This document shows, one piece after another, positions 35,224-43,413 of a DNA stretch of 64,000 nt. The notes beneath the pieces are model-generated. The model ran no database searches and was not told the DNA's origin. It was given only the letters and a program-made list of their open reading frames with translations. Source of the DNA: Nonomuraea sp. MG754425 (lineage in GTDB: Bacteria > Actinomycetota > Actinomycetes > Streptosporangiales > Streptosporangiaceae). Each line of letters begins with the position of its first letter. Within the stretch, counting starts at the first letter, position 1. Location of the stretch: the NCBI RefSeq assembly GCF_021699195.1, contig NZ_SSXE01000087.1, forward strand, positions 1-64,000, in the 5' to 3' direction. The position numbers and the translations under genes are program-made.

Positions 35224-35676
35224 ATGCTAACCAAAACCCAGCCCAAGATGGACCTGCGCAGCGACGCAGGTCTGGCATCAGCCCTCCGCGTGTCCCTAAC
35301 AAGGCTGAACCGACGCCTTCGACGGCAGGCGGCAGCCCACTCTCTGACTCCCACCCAGTTCGCGACGCTCGCCGCGGTGGAACGGCATTCCGGGATAACC
35401 CCCGGCGAATTGGCCGAGCTCGAGAAGGTTCAGCCACCCTCGATGACGCGCGTGATCGCCGCCCTCGAGGAGCGCGGCCTGGTCGCCCGCACCCCGCATC
35501 CGACCGACCGGCGTCAGGTGACCGTCTCGGTGACCGAGGACGCCGAGAAGCTGCTGAAGGAGGAACGACGCCGCAAGGAGGCGTGGCTGACGCAGCGGCT
35601 GAAGGAACTGTCTCCGGAGGAGAGGTCGATCCTCAGGCAGGCGGCGCCGATCCTGGAGAAGCTCAGCAAGATATAG
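35224..35676 (+). CDS. MarR family transcriptional regulator
   Basis: 150-residue winged-helix regulator. Residues 18-120 hold the domain: RVSLTRLNRRLRRQAAAHSL, TPTQFATLAAVERHSGITPGELAELEKVQPPSMTRVIAALEERGLV (recognition helix) and the wing RTPHPTDRRQVTVSVTE. A dimerisation helix rich in Lys/Arg/Glu ends the protein. The ATG at 35224 is used here; an ATG eight codons later is possible. The MFS gene starts 23 nt after the stop, the usual arrangement of a MarR repressor controlling an exporter. Confidence 0.9.
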   Translation: MLTKTQPKMDLRSDAGLASALRVSLTRLNRRLRRQAAAHSLTPTQFATLAAVERHSGITPGELAELEKVQPPSMTRVIAALEERGLVARTPHPTDRRQVTVSVTEDAEKLLKEERRRKEAWLTQRLKELSPEERSILRQAAPILEKLSKI

Positions 35677-35699
35677 AGCCTGAAGAACCCAGGACCGGG

Positions 35700-36947
35700 A
35701 TGTTCCGGTCACTCAGGGTTCGCAACTATCGCATGTTCGCGGCGGGCGGCGCCGTCTCCAACGTCGGCACCTGGCTGCAGCGCACCGCCCAGGACTGGCT
35801 GGTGCTCGACCTGACCGCCGGCCCGGGCAACGCGCACGGCAGCGCGGCGGCGCTCGGCACGGCCACCGCGCTGCAGTTCCTGCCGATGCTGCTGTTCGGC
35901 ATGTTCGGCGGCGTGCTCGCCGACCGCTACCCCAAGCGGCCGATCCTCATCGCCTCCCAGCTCCTCATGGCAGGGCTCGCGCTCTCCATCGGCCTGCTCA
36001 CGATGACGGGCACCGCCCAGGTGTGGCACGTGTACGTGATGGCGTTCCTGCTCGGCCTCATCGCCTGCGTGGAGGTGCCGACGCGGCAGGCGTTCGTGGT
36101 CGAGATGGTCGGCCGTTCCGACCTGACGAACGCGATCGCGCTGAACAGCTCCATCTTCAACCTGGCCCGCGTGGTCGGCCCGGCGCTCGCCGGAGTGCTG
36201 ATCTACGTGCTGGGCGGCACGGGGCCGATCTTCCTGGTCAACGCGCTGACCTTCGGCGGCGTGATCTCCAGCCTGGTCTTCATGCGCAAGTCCGAGCTGA
36301 ACCTGTCCGTCCCCGTCCCCAGGGCCAAGGGCCAGCTCCGCGAGGGGCTCCGGTACGTGCTCCGGCACGAGGAACTGCTCATGCCGGTGCTGCTGATCGC
36401 CTTCGTGTCGATGTTCTCGCAGTCGTTCTCGATGTCGATCGCGCTCATGGCGCGCGAGACGTTCGGGGCGGGGGCGTCCTCGTTCGGGCTGGCGTCCAGC
36501 ATGTTCGCGGTGGGGGCACTCGGCGGGGCGCTGCTCGCCGCCCGCCGGGCCCGGCTGTCGCGCCGGGTGCTCTTCGCGGGTGCGATCGGGTTCGGGCTGT
36601 TCCAGATCGCGACCGGAGTGGCCCCGTTCTACCCCGCCTACCTGCTGCTGCTGATCCCCACCGGGATCGCGCTGATCACCATCAACACCGCCGCCAACGC
36701 CAGCGTCCAGCTCGCCACCTCACCCGAGATGCGCGGCCGGGTCATGGGCATCTACATGCTCGTCTTCACCGGCGGCGCACCGCTGGGGGCGCCGCTGATC
36801 GGGTGGCTGTCGGAGTGGGGCGGGCCCCGGACGGGAGTCATCCTGTCGGGCGCGCTGGTCCTGGTCGGCACGGGGCTGGCCGTGCTGCTGACCCGGCTGA
36901 TCAGCTCGCGGCTGGAGAAGAAGCCGGTGGCGCTCGCCGTGGCATGA
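35700..36947 (+). CDS. MFS transporter (MFS_3/EntS-like)
   Basis: 415-residue exporter with twelve helices. It starts MFRSLRVRNYRMFAAGGAVSNVGTWLQRTAQDWLVL, the usual opening of this group, and has GGVLADRYPKRPILIASQ at loop 2-3 and EMRGRVMGIYMLVFTGGAPLGAPLIG near 345. AGGA lies 5 nt upstream of the ATG at 35700. The frame is open further upstream through the MarR gene, but that part is out-of-frame shadow. Probably co-transcribed with the MarR gene. Substrate unknown. Confidence 0.9.
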   Translation: MFRSLRVRNYRMFAAGGAVSNVGTWLQRTAQDWLVLDLTAGPGNAHGSAAALGTATALQFLPMLLFGMFGGVLADRYPKRPILIASQLLMAGLALSIGLLTMTGTAQVWHVYVMAFLLGLIACVEVPTRQAFVVEMVGRSDLTNAIALNSSIFNLARVVGPALAGVLIYVLGGTGPIFLVNALTFGGVISSLVFMRKSELNLSVPVPRAKGQLREGLRYVLRHEELLMPVLLIAFVSMFSQSFSMSIALMARETFGAGASSFGLASSMFAVGALGGALLAARRARLSRRVLFAGAIGFGLFQIATGVAPFYPAYLLLLIPTGIALITINTAANASVQLATSPEMRGRVMGIYMLVFTGGAPLGAPLIGWLSEWGGPRTGVILSGALVLVGTGLAVLLTRLISSRLEKKPVALAVA

Positions 36948-36978
36948 GTCATTGGTCGGCGGCGTCACCGAATCGATG

Positions 36979-37007
36979 GGCGGGCACCCGGAAAGTGCCC
37001 GCCTTTT
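36979..37007 (+). terminator. Intrinsic terminator after the MFS gene
   Basis: GGCGGGCAC and GTGCCCGCC form a 9-bp perfect stem with a 7-nt loop, followed directly by TTTT: a classic intrinsic terminator 31 nt after the stop codon. Confidence 0.85.
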
Positions 37008-37020
37008 CGCCGTCCGCCCT

Positions 37021-37455
37021 TCATGAAGGTTCAGGCAGCGCGAAATCACACCAGACGTGGCGATAGCCCCGCTCATCGACAAAGCTTCCCAACCGCTCCG
37101 AAACCGCCGCCGCGATATACAGGCCACGGCCGTTCTCCTCGGCGGTCTCCGGCCGGCGCGGAATGAAATTCTCATCGGCCGTCTCCATTCCCGGATCGAC
37201 CACATCCACCCGGACGAAACGGTCCCCGAAGCCGAGCCGCACCCTGACCCAGTCGCCCTCCCGCGTGACCGGCACATGGACCACGCTGTTGTTCACCAAC
37301 TCGGCCACGACCTGCTCGACGTCCGCACGCAGGGGATGCTCCGCACCGAGCCACGACCTGACGGCCTGCCTCGCCTTCCGCGGGGCGAGGAGACCGCGAA
37401 CGAGAATCGCGGCATTCCAGGCCGACACATCCGCCTTTGTTGTGATGTCACACAT
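37021..37455 (-). CDS. RsbW/SpoIIAB-like ATP-binding anti-sigma regulatory protein
   Basis: 144-residue GHKL-fold ATPase. N-box AELVNNSVVH at 51-60 (Asn55, Asn56), G1 motif DVVDPG near 84-89 and G2 GRGLYIAAAVSERLG near 109-123 are intact. Such single-domain proteins act as serine kinases or switches on anti-anti-sigma or regulatory partners. The ATG has GGAGG about 8 nt upstream. It is divergent from an XRE/DUF5753 gene and a DUF397 gene, the standard abaA/whiJ-type signalling set of streptomycetes and relatives. Confidence 0.9.
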   Translation of the reverse strand: MCDITTKADVSAWNAAILVRGLLAPRKARQAVRSWLGAEHPLRADVEQVVAELVNNSVVHVPVTREGDWVRVRLGFGDRFVRVDVVDPGMETADENFIPRRPETAEENGRGLYIAAAVSERLGSFVDERGYRHVWCDFALPEPS

Positions 37456-37597
37456 AATAGTGGCCTCCCTGTGGCATCAGAGCCCGCGTTATTGGCCAGC
37501 GTGACACCAATCAATTTCACCGAGCCCATCACGCACGTACTTGTGTCACACGAAATCAACGCCCATCATGTGAGATGAACGTGGGATAGTCGTGACA
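37446..37597. promoter_or_regulatory. Four copies of GTGACA/TGTCAC in the divergent regulator promoter region
   Basis: The core appears as TGTCAC at 37446-37451 and 37544-37549 and as GTGACA at 37501-37506 and 37592-37597. The two plus-oriented copies share the ten bases CGTGACACCA, and the copy at 37543 lies in TGTGTCACAC. They are spread over the 160-bp gap between two divergent start codons. They are candidate binding sites of the XRE protein. Confidence 0.45.
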
Positions 37598-37614
37598 CCA
37601 GTTCGGGAGGGCGC

Positions 37615-38374
37615 TTGCCTGCACCCAAACAGCTCGACCCCGAGGCCGGCGCGGCAGCCAGATTCGGCTACGAACTACGCATGGCCCGCGAAAACGCCGG
37701 GCTCACCCAGGCACAATTAGGGCAGAAATCGGGCTATCACCCGAATGCCATCGGCATGTTCGAGCGCGCGGAACGGCGGGTCAAGGCGGAGTTCGCCGAC
37801 CATCTTCAAGACCCTCGTCCCGTGGCTGGAGATCGAAGCCGGCGCACGCGAGCTGTGGACGTGGGAACCGACCATGGTCCCCGGGCTCCTCCAGACGCCC
37901 GACTACACGCGGGCCATCGTGGCGGGCAAACCCGGCGTCACCGGGGAGGAGATCGAGACGGCGGTCCGGGATCGGATGGCACGCAAGGAGATCTTCCGCA
38001 GAGCCAGCCCGCCCACCCTGTACGCGGTGCTGGACGAGTCGATCCTGCACCGTCCGATCGGCGGCGAGAGTGTCACCCGCGACCAGCTCGCGTTCCTGAT
38101 CGAGGTGGCCCGCCACCCCATCACCATCCAGATCCTTCCCTTCAGCGCCCAGGTGACCGCCGGCTTGCTGGGCGGATGCCTGATCGCGCATTCGGCCACC
38201 GGACCCACCGCGGCTTACATAGACAGCCCGGTTGCCGGGAAGGTATGGGGCGGCGAATCAGAGATCGAAACCCTCGTTCGCCGCTACCAGACGTGCCGCT
38301 CCGAAGCTCTCCCCCAAAGTGTTTCGATCCGCAAGATTAACGAAAGGTTGGACCAGGAATGGAACTGGAGCTGA
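37615..38374 (+). pseudogene. Frameshifted XRE/DUF5753 (WhiJ-like) regulator
   Basis: The N-terminal helix-turn-helix (FGYELRMARENAGLTQAQLG, KSGYHPNAIGMFERAERRVKAEFADHL) is read from a TTG at 37615 with GGGAGG 4 nt upstream. The DUF5753 domain (LVPWLEIEAGARELWTWEPTMVPGLLQTPDYTRAI to RLDQEWNWS) lies in the next frame and ends at 38374. The switch falls near 37800-37815. Intact relatives usually have roughly 20-30 more residues between the two parts, so a deletion not divisible by three is likelier than a sequencing slip. The C-terminal frame has its own ATG at 37745, so a separate domain could still be made. Confidence 0.7.
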
Positions 38375-38574
38375 ACGCAGAGCTCACCGCCGCCACGTGG
38401 CGTAAGTCCTCGTTCTCCGGCGACAACGGCAACTGCCTTGAGATCGCCCCCCTGTCCGGCGGCCGGGTCGGCATCCGGGACACCGAGCGACCTGACCGGC
38501 TGCCCTTCGTGGTGAGCGCATCGGTGTGGACGGCGTTCACCCAGGGGGTGAAGGAGAGAGAATTCGACTTCTGA
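38359..38574 (+). CDS. DUF397 protein
   Basis: 71-residue protein with the family features: TAATWRKSSFSGDNGNCLEIAPL near 10-32, then VGIRDTERPDR and a C-terminal WTAFTQGVKEREFDF. DUF397 proteins accompany XRE/DUF5753 regulators and are thought to be their small partners in developmental or antibiotic control. It overlaps the 3' end of the disrupted regulator by 16 nt. It is itself intact. Confidence 0.88.
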   Translation: MELELNAELTAATWRKSSFSGDNGNCLEIAPLSGGRVGIRDTERPDRLPFVVSASVWTAFTQGVKEREFDF

Positions 38575-38589
38575 CCCGGCACCACCCCT

Positions 38590-38616
38590 GAAGAGGTCCG
38601 GCCCCCGGACCTCTTC
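38590..38616 (+). terminator. Terminator hairpin after the DUF397 gene
   Basis: A 12-bp perfect stem (left arm GAAGAGGTCCGG, right arm CCGGACCTCTTC) closes a CCC loop, 15 nt after the stop. TTC follows, without a long U-run. Confidence 0.75.
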
Positions 38617-38691
38617 TTCATTCCCACCACGCGATCCCCGGACCACCCGCTCCGGCCGCCGGGGACGGTTGACATTCGTCATCCCCGGGCA

Positions 38692-38729
38692 TTCCCCGAA
38701 GTCATCTCCGGACGTTCCCCGAAGTCATC
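38692..38729. repeat. Two 15-bp direct repeats upstream of the secreted hydrolase
   Basis: TTCCCCGAAGTCATC occurs at 38692-38706 and 38715-38729, a spacing of 23 bp, with a weaker related segment just before. A TTGACA -35-like hexamer stands at 38669-38674. The repeats are placed where a regulator could bind, 60-97 nt before the ATG. Confidence 0.6.
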
Positions 38730-38788
38730 CCCAAGTGGTGTTTCTGCCCACTACATCAACACATGCCCGTCAACCCATGCTTGTTCGC

Positions 38789-40261
38789 ATGAAGAAGCCC
38801 ATCGCACTCTTCCTCCTGGGCGTCGCGGCCCTCACCGCCTGCGGCACCCCGGCCCCGGCCGACAAGAGCACCACGAACCCGGGAACCGGCACGGGCACGG
38901 TGGCCTGGAGCGCGTGCACCGACCTGATCGGCCCCGACGGCAAGCCGCTCACCCCCGGACCCGGCATCGAATGCGGCAAGCTTCCCGTCCCCCTCGACCA
39001 CGCCGCGCCCGGCGGCGAGCAGATCGACCTCGCGCTCATCCGGATCAAGGCCACCGGCGACCGGCTCGGCTCGCTCGTGTTCAACTTCGGCGGCCCCGGC
39101 GGGTCGGGCGTGGACACGCTGGCCGCGGCCGCCGCCGCGTTCACCAACCTCGGCACCCGCTACGACCTGGTCAGCTTCGACCCGCGCGGCGTCGAGCGCA
39201 GCTCCGGCGTCAGGTGCGGCGACGGGCTCGACGCGCTCTTCGCCCCCGGCCAGGACGCCGACCTGGACACGCTGGCCAAGGACTTCGCCGCCGCCTGCCG
39301 GCAGCACTCCGCCAAGGTGCTGCCGCACGTCGGCACCGTCAGCGCCGCCAAGGACCTCGACCTCCTGCGGGCCGCGTTCGGCGACGAACAGCTCAACTAC
39401 TTCGGCTTCTCGTACGGCACCCACCTCGGCGCGGTCTACGCCACCCACTACCCCAAGAACGTCGGCCGCTTCGTCCTGGACGGCGCCTACGACCCCCAGG
39501 TCACCTTCGAGGAGCAGGCGGTCACCCAGTCGACGGGCTTCGCCCGCGCGTTCGACGCGTTCGCCGAGGACTGCGTGGCGCAGAGCTGCGAGCTGGGCGC
39601 CGACCCCGCCACCGTCAGGCGCACGGTCGAGGACTTCGTCGAGGGCCTCAAGACCGAGCCGATCAAGGTCGGCGACCGGGAGCTGACCTACGAGCTGGGG
39701 CAGCTCGCGGTCATCACCCCCCTGTACGCCAAGCAGAGCTGGCCGGTGCTGGAGCAGGCGACCGCCGCCGCGCTCAAGGGCAACGCGACCATCCTGCTCG
39801 CCCTGGCCGACTCCTACACCGGACGCCGCCCCGACGGCACGTACAGCACGATGATGACCAGCCACACGGCGATCATGTGCGCGGACACCTCCGAGCGCCC
39901 GACCGCCGCGCAGCTCGAACAGGTCAACGAGCGGATCAAGAAGATCTTCCCGATCCTGTCGTACGACGACGCGGCCACCGGGACGTGCATGCACTGGCCG
40001 GTGCCGGGCGACGACGCCGCCAAGCGCATCGACGCCACCGGCTCGGCCCCGATCGTGGTCGTCGGCGGCAAGGGCGACCCGGCCACGCCGTACCAATGGT
40101 CCACGACCCTGACGAAGCAGCTCAGGACGGGCGTCCTGGTCACCTACGAGGGCGAGGGGCACGGGGCCTACCTGACCGGCAACGGCTGCCTCACCCGGAC
40201 CGTGGACGCGTACCTGATCGACGGCAAGGTGCCGGGCGCGGGCAGCACCTGCGCCGCCTGA
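38789..40261 (+). CDS. Secreted lipoprotein alpha/beta hydrolase (TAP-like peptidase, S33 type)
   Basis: 490-residue exported serine hydrolase. The signal peptide ends in the lipobox L-T-A-C at Cys18. The oxyanion-region motif VFNFGGPGGSGVDTL is followed by the nucleophile elbow GFSYG with Ser208. Asp lies in VVVGGKGDPATPYQW and His in YEGEGHGAYL, completing the triad. The C-terminal TAP-like domain supports a tripeptidyl aminopeptidase-type activity as in Streptomyces SlpD/SlpE relatives. ATG at 38789; an ATG four codons earlier is possible. It stands alone between terminators. Confidence 0.88.
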   Translation: MKKPIALFLLGVAALTACGTPAPADKSTTNPGTGTGTVAWSACTDLIGPDGKPLTPGPGIECGKLPVPLDHAAPGGEQIDLALIRIKATGDRLGSLVFNFGGPGGSGVDTLAAAAAAFTNLGTRYDLVSFDPRGVERSSGVRCGDGLDALFAPGQDADLDTLAKDFAAACRQHSAKVLPHVGTVSAAKDLDLLRAAFGDEQLNYFGFSYGTHLGAVYATHYPKNVGRFVLDGAYDPQVTFEEQAVTQSTGFARAFDAFAEDCVAQSCELGADPATVRRTVEDFVEGLKTEPIKVGDRELTYELGQLAVITPLYAKQSWPVLEQATAAALKGNATILLALADSYTGRRPDGTYSTMMTSHTAIMCADTSERPTAAQLEQVNERIKKIFPILSYDDAATGTCMHWPVPGDDAAKRIDATGSAPIVVVGGKGDPATPYQWSTTLTKQLRTGVLVTYEGEGHGAYLTGNGCLTRTVDAYLIDGKVPGAGSTCAA

Positions 40262-40271
40262 ACGACGGACA

Positions 40272-40302
40272 CCGGGGAGGGCCTGCGGGGGCGCCTCCCC
40301 GG
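40272..40302. terminator. Hairpin between convergent hydrolase and sacsin-type ATPase genes
   Basis: CCGGGGAGG and CCTCCCCGG form a 9-bp perfect stem with a 13-nt loop in the 49-nt gap between two opposing stop codons. Probably a bidirectional terminator. Confidence 0.6.
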
Positions 40303-40310
40303 GCGCGTGC

Positions 40311-43300
40311 TCAGGACAGGTCGGCCTCGGCCAGCAGCAGCGGCACCGCCTCCGGGTCGCGCAGCAGGGCGGCCACCGCGAGCCGGTCGTTCCACTGGCC
40401 GGTGGCCCACGCCAGCCCTCTGGCCAGCCCGTCGACGCCGGTGCAGTGCACGGAGCCCTCGAAGAACCGCCAGGCGCACTCCACATCGTCCACCAGCAGC
40501 TTCTCGTGCTCGACGTACGTCGAGGGAGCGGTCGGCAGCAGCGAGCGCACCGCGGCGGGCACCTCCCGCCCGGCCCCTTCCGAGGTGACCGCGCCCGAGG
40601 TGAGCTCGCCGGCCAGCGGCAGGTCGAGCAGCTCCGACAGCGCCTCGGCCAGATCGTACGGGGCCAGCACCAGCGGCCGGTCGGTGACGAGCTGCAGCAG
40701 GTCGGGCGCCTCCACCACCACGACGTCGTCGGCCGCGGCCACCACGATCGACCCGCCGAGCACCGCCCGCACCCTGGACGGCGGCGCGACCCGGGCCGGA
40801 TCGACGGCGGCCAGCGCGATCCACAGGGCGCGCAACTGGGCCCGGTCGACCTCGATCGACTCGTCGGCCATCAGGTCGAGCAGCTCCTCCGGCCCGCCGT
40901 GCGAGGCCAGCAGCTCGGCCAGCGTCGTACGGACGCCGAGCATCGACAGCGCCGCCTCGTCGAGCCCGGCGGGGGCGTCGGCGTACAGGCCCTGCAGCAG
41001 CGGGTCGGCCCCGGGCAGTCGCAGCTCCAGCGGCTTGCGCCCGCCCAGCACCGGACGGTTGGCCAGCCACCACGCCGTGTAGGACGGCACCTCCACGCCC
41101 TCGACGCGCAGCGGGTGCAGGCAGGCCCGCAGCGGCGGCGTGGTCAGCAGCTCCAGGGCGGCCGGCCAGTCGGCCACCAGTTCCAGGTCGCGCACCGCGA
41201 GGAACTCGGGCACCAGCGGCGGCACGTCGAGCTCGGGCAGCAGGTCGAGCACGTGGTCGAGCCAGTCGGCCTCGCCGTCGAGGTCGTGGTCGCAGTCGTC
41301 GGGGTCGAGCAGCACGTCGGGCTCGTGCACCACGGCGAACCCGTCGAGCACCCCCGCCGCCGCCAGCACCCGCGGGCCGTAGGTCTGCTCCAGCTCGGCG
41401 GCGGCCACCCCGAGATGCGTGTCGGACTCCAGGACCGCGGCCAGCGCCCCGTCGGCGAGCATCAGCTCACCGGCCGGGTAGAGCTCGCCGTCGGCGCCGC
41501 GCAGCGCCAGCTCGGCCAGCCAGGGCGCCTCACCCGGCGCCAGCCCGGACGCCTCCACCAGCGACAGCACGGCCCGCGCCACCGGCTCGGCGTCGGGGCT
41601 GTCGAGCGACTGCGCGACGGCGGCCTTGGTCAGCGGATCGTCGAGCACCGTGCGGGGCGTGGCCTCGGCGGCGCCCAGCCGCAGCAGCGCCGGGTGGGCC
41701 GCCTCCGGGTGCACGATGCGCAGCCCGAGCGGCGTCAGGTCGAGCTCGGCGCCCCCGTCGGCCAGGATGAGCGTGCCGCGCGGCCCGCGCACCAGGCGGC
41801 CGTCGGCCAGCGGCACCGGCAGCGCGCCCAGCGACTCGGGGTCGTCGGCCGGCAGCACGCCGTAGAGCGAGCGCCACCACGACGGCTCGCGCGCCTCCAC
41901 GGCCTCGCCGGACAGCAGATCGACGATGTCGGACAGTTCCACCCGGCGTACCCCGAGCGCGGCCATGGCCGGATGGCGGGCGGGCCAGCCCGCGGGCAGC
42001 AGCCCGGGGACGAACTCGGCGACGGTGGCGAGCAACTCGGCCGAGGCGGCGGCCACCACGGCCGCCTCCTGCCCCGTCACCACCCAGCCGCCGCCGTCGG
42101 GCTCGGGCGCGGGCTGCTCGACCTGCCACTCCGCGTCGGGCTCGTAGACCTTCGAGTCGGCGAACGACGGCGTCTGCACCGCCGGGGCGGGCGCCGACAG
42201 CGCGGGCAGCAGCGGCGTGACGGGCAGCCGCGCCAGCACGGCCCGGCGCACGCGAGCGTCGAGTTCGCCCTTGCCCATGAGGGAGGGCACCAGATCGAGC
42301 AGCCTGGAGGTGCGGGGCAGCTCGCGCAGCAGCCGCACGTAGGCGTCGGCGACCCGCTCGACCAGGAAGTCGGCCAGCGGCCCCTTGGCCACATGACGCC
42401 GGTCGGTGGCCATCGGGAACGAGGCGATCAGCAGCGCGGGCAGGTCGATGGGCTCGTCGCTGGGCGTCGGGGCGTGCACCACGGGCGGCACGGTGGCGGG
42501 CAGCGGGCCGGGTTCGCCGGTGCCGGTGACGGGCACCGCCCAGCGCAGCGACCAGAAGGGCCGGGCGCGCTCCTCGGTCGGCCGGTCGGCGAAGAGCCCG
42601 GCCACCTGCTCGGGCGTGAACTCGCCGGACTCCGACACCACGTGCCAGCCGTCGGCGACGACCGCGCGGGTGGCGCCCTCGACGTCGATCTCGATGCTCT
42701 CCAGCGCCGGCATGCCGAGCAGCAGCGCGGGCCCGGCCTCGGCCAGCATGCGGCGCACGGCCTCCACGGCGGCCTGGTCGCGCAGCGGCAGCCGGACGAT
42801 GGTGTCGAACCCGTCGGGGATGTCGATCAGGGGCGGCTCGTCGAAGGGCAGCCGCAGCAGCGGCACGTGCCCGCCGCGCTCGGTCAGCTCGCCCGCGAGC
42901 GCGGGGATCTCGGCGACGAGCGCCGCCGTCTCGGTACGGGACCAGCGCACCGCGCCCGCCCCGCGCGAGCCGATGGCCGGCGCGTCGCAGACCGACACCA
43001 CCGCCGCGAACCCGACCCCGAACCGGCCCGCCGCGCCCGCCTCGTCGCGCTTGCCCGAGGCACGCAACGTGGACAGGCTCTCCACGCCGGTGGCGTCGAG
43101 CGCGGCGCCGGTGTTGGCGGCCGTCAGCACGTCGCCGCGCAACGTCAGCCGCAGCACCCCCGGCACGCCCGCCCGCAGCGCCGCGTCGGCGGCGTTCTGG
43201 GCCAGCTCGACGATCAGCCGATCGCGGTAGCCGCCGAGCGCGAAGTCCTCCTCCGCGTTGGCGTCTTCGCGGAACCGGGCGGGTGAGGCCGTCCAAGCCG

Positions 43301-43346
43301 ACAGGACGGCCGCTCGCATCCGGTCAGTGCCGTAGGTGTCGCTCAT
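40311..43346 (-). CDS. Sacsin-type HSP90-like ATPase domain protein
   Basis: 1011-residue cytoplasmic protein. The N-terminal GHKL ATPase domain is clear: ELAQNAADAALRAG at 47-60 with Asn51, ANTGAALDATGVESLSTLRASGK near 77-99, and GRFGVGFAAVVSV at 107-119. This form with R-F-G-x-G-F is typical of Hsp90 and sacsin N-domains. The remaining ~800 residues have no domain I can name; they are mostly helical and acidic (DPDDCDHDLDGEADWLDHVLDLLPELD). ATG start with AGGA upstream. Next gene on the same strand, 67 nt upstream, is DUF3027. A chaperone-like role is inferred. Confidence 0.85.
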   Translation of the reverse strand: MSDTYGTDRMRAAVLSAWTASPARFREDANAEEDFALGGYRDRLIVELAQNAADAALRAGVPGVLRLTLRGDVLTAANTGAALDATGVESLSTLRASGKRDEAGAAGRFGVGFAAVVSVCDAPAIGSRGAGAVRWSRTETAALVAEIPALAGELTERGGHVPLLRLPFDEPPLIDIPDGFDTIVRLPLRDQAAVEAVRRMLAEAGPALLLGMPALESIEIDVEGATRAVVADGWHVVSESGEFTPEQVAGLFADRPTEERARPFWSLRWAVPVTGTGEPGPLPATVPPVVHAPTPSDEPIDLPALLIASFPMATDRRHVAKGPLADFLVERVADAYVRLLRELPRTSRLLDLVPSLMGKGELDARVRRAVLARLPVTPLLPALSAPAPAVQTPSFADSKVYEPDAEWQVEQPAPEPDGGGWVVTGQEAAVVAAASAELLATVAEFVPGLLPAGWPARHPAMAALGVRRVELSDIVDLLSGEAVEAREPSWWRSLYGVLPADDPESLGALPVPLADGRLVRGPRGTLILADGGAELDLTPLGLRIVHPEAAHPALLRLGAAEATPRTVLDDPLTKAAVAQSLDSPDAEPVARAVLSLVEASGLAPGEAPWLAELALRGADGELYPAGELMLADGALAAVLESDTHLGVAAAELEQTYGPRVLAAAGVLDGFAVVHEPDVLLDPDDCDHDLDGEADWLDHVLDLLPELDVPPLVPEFLAVRDLELVADWPAALELLTTPPLRACLHPLRVEGVEVPSYTAWWLANRPVLGGRKPLELRLPGADPLLQGLYADAPAGLDEAALSMLGVRTTLAELLASHGGPEELLDLMADESIEVDRAQLRALWIALAAVDPARVAPPSRVRAVLGGSIVVAAADDVVVVEAPDLLQLVTDRPLVLAPYDLAEALSELLDLPLAGELTSGAVTSEGAGREVPAAVRSLLPTAPSTYVEHEKLLVDDVECAWRFFEGSVHCTGVDGLARGLAWATGQWNDRLAVAALLRDPEAVPLLLAEADLS

Positions 43347-43413
43347 CGATCACGATCCTGATTGGAGAGTTAGGGGGCCACCGTAGGGTAGCGGCCCGCA
43401 CCGACACTCACGT

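Noticed and set aside
35217..35699. In-frame extension joining the MarR region to the MFS protein
   Set aside because: It overlaps the MarR gene in another frame and has no transporter-like features; AGGA before 35700 marks the real start.
40446..43286. 946-codon plus-strand frame over the sacsin-type ATPase gene
   Set aside because: Gly/His/Gln/Arg-rich shadow; the minus strand has the GHKL motifs.
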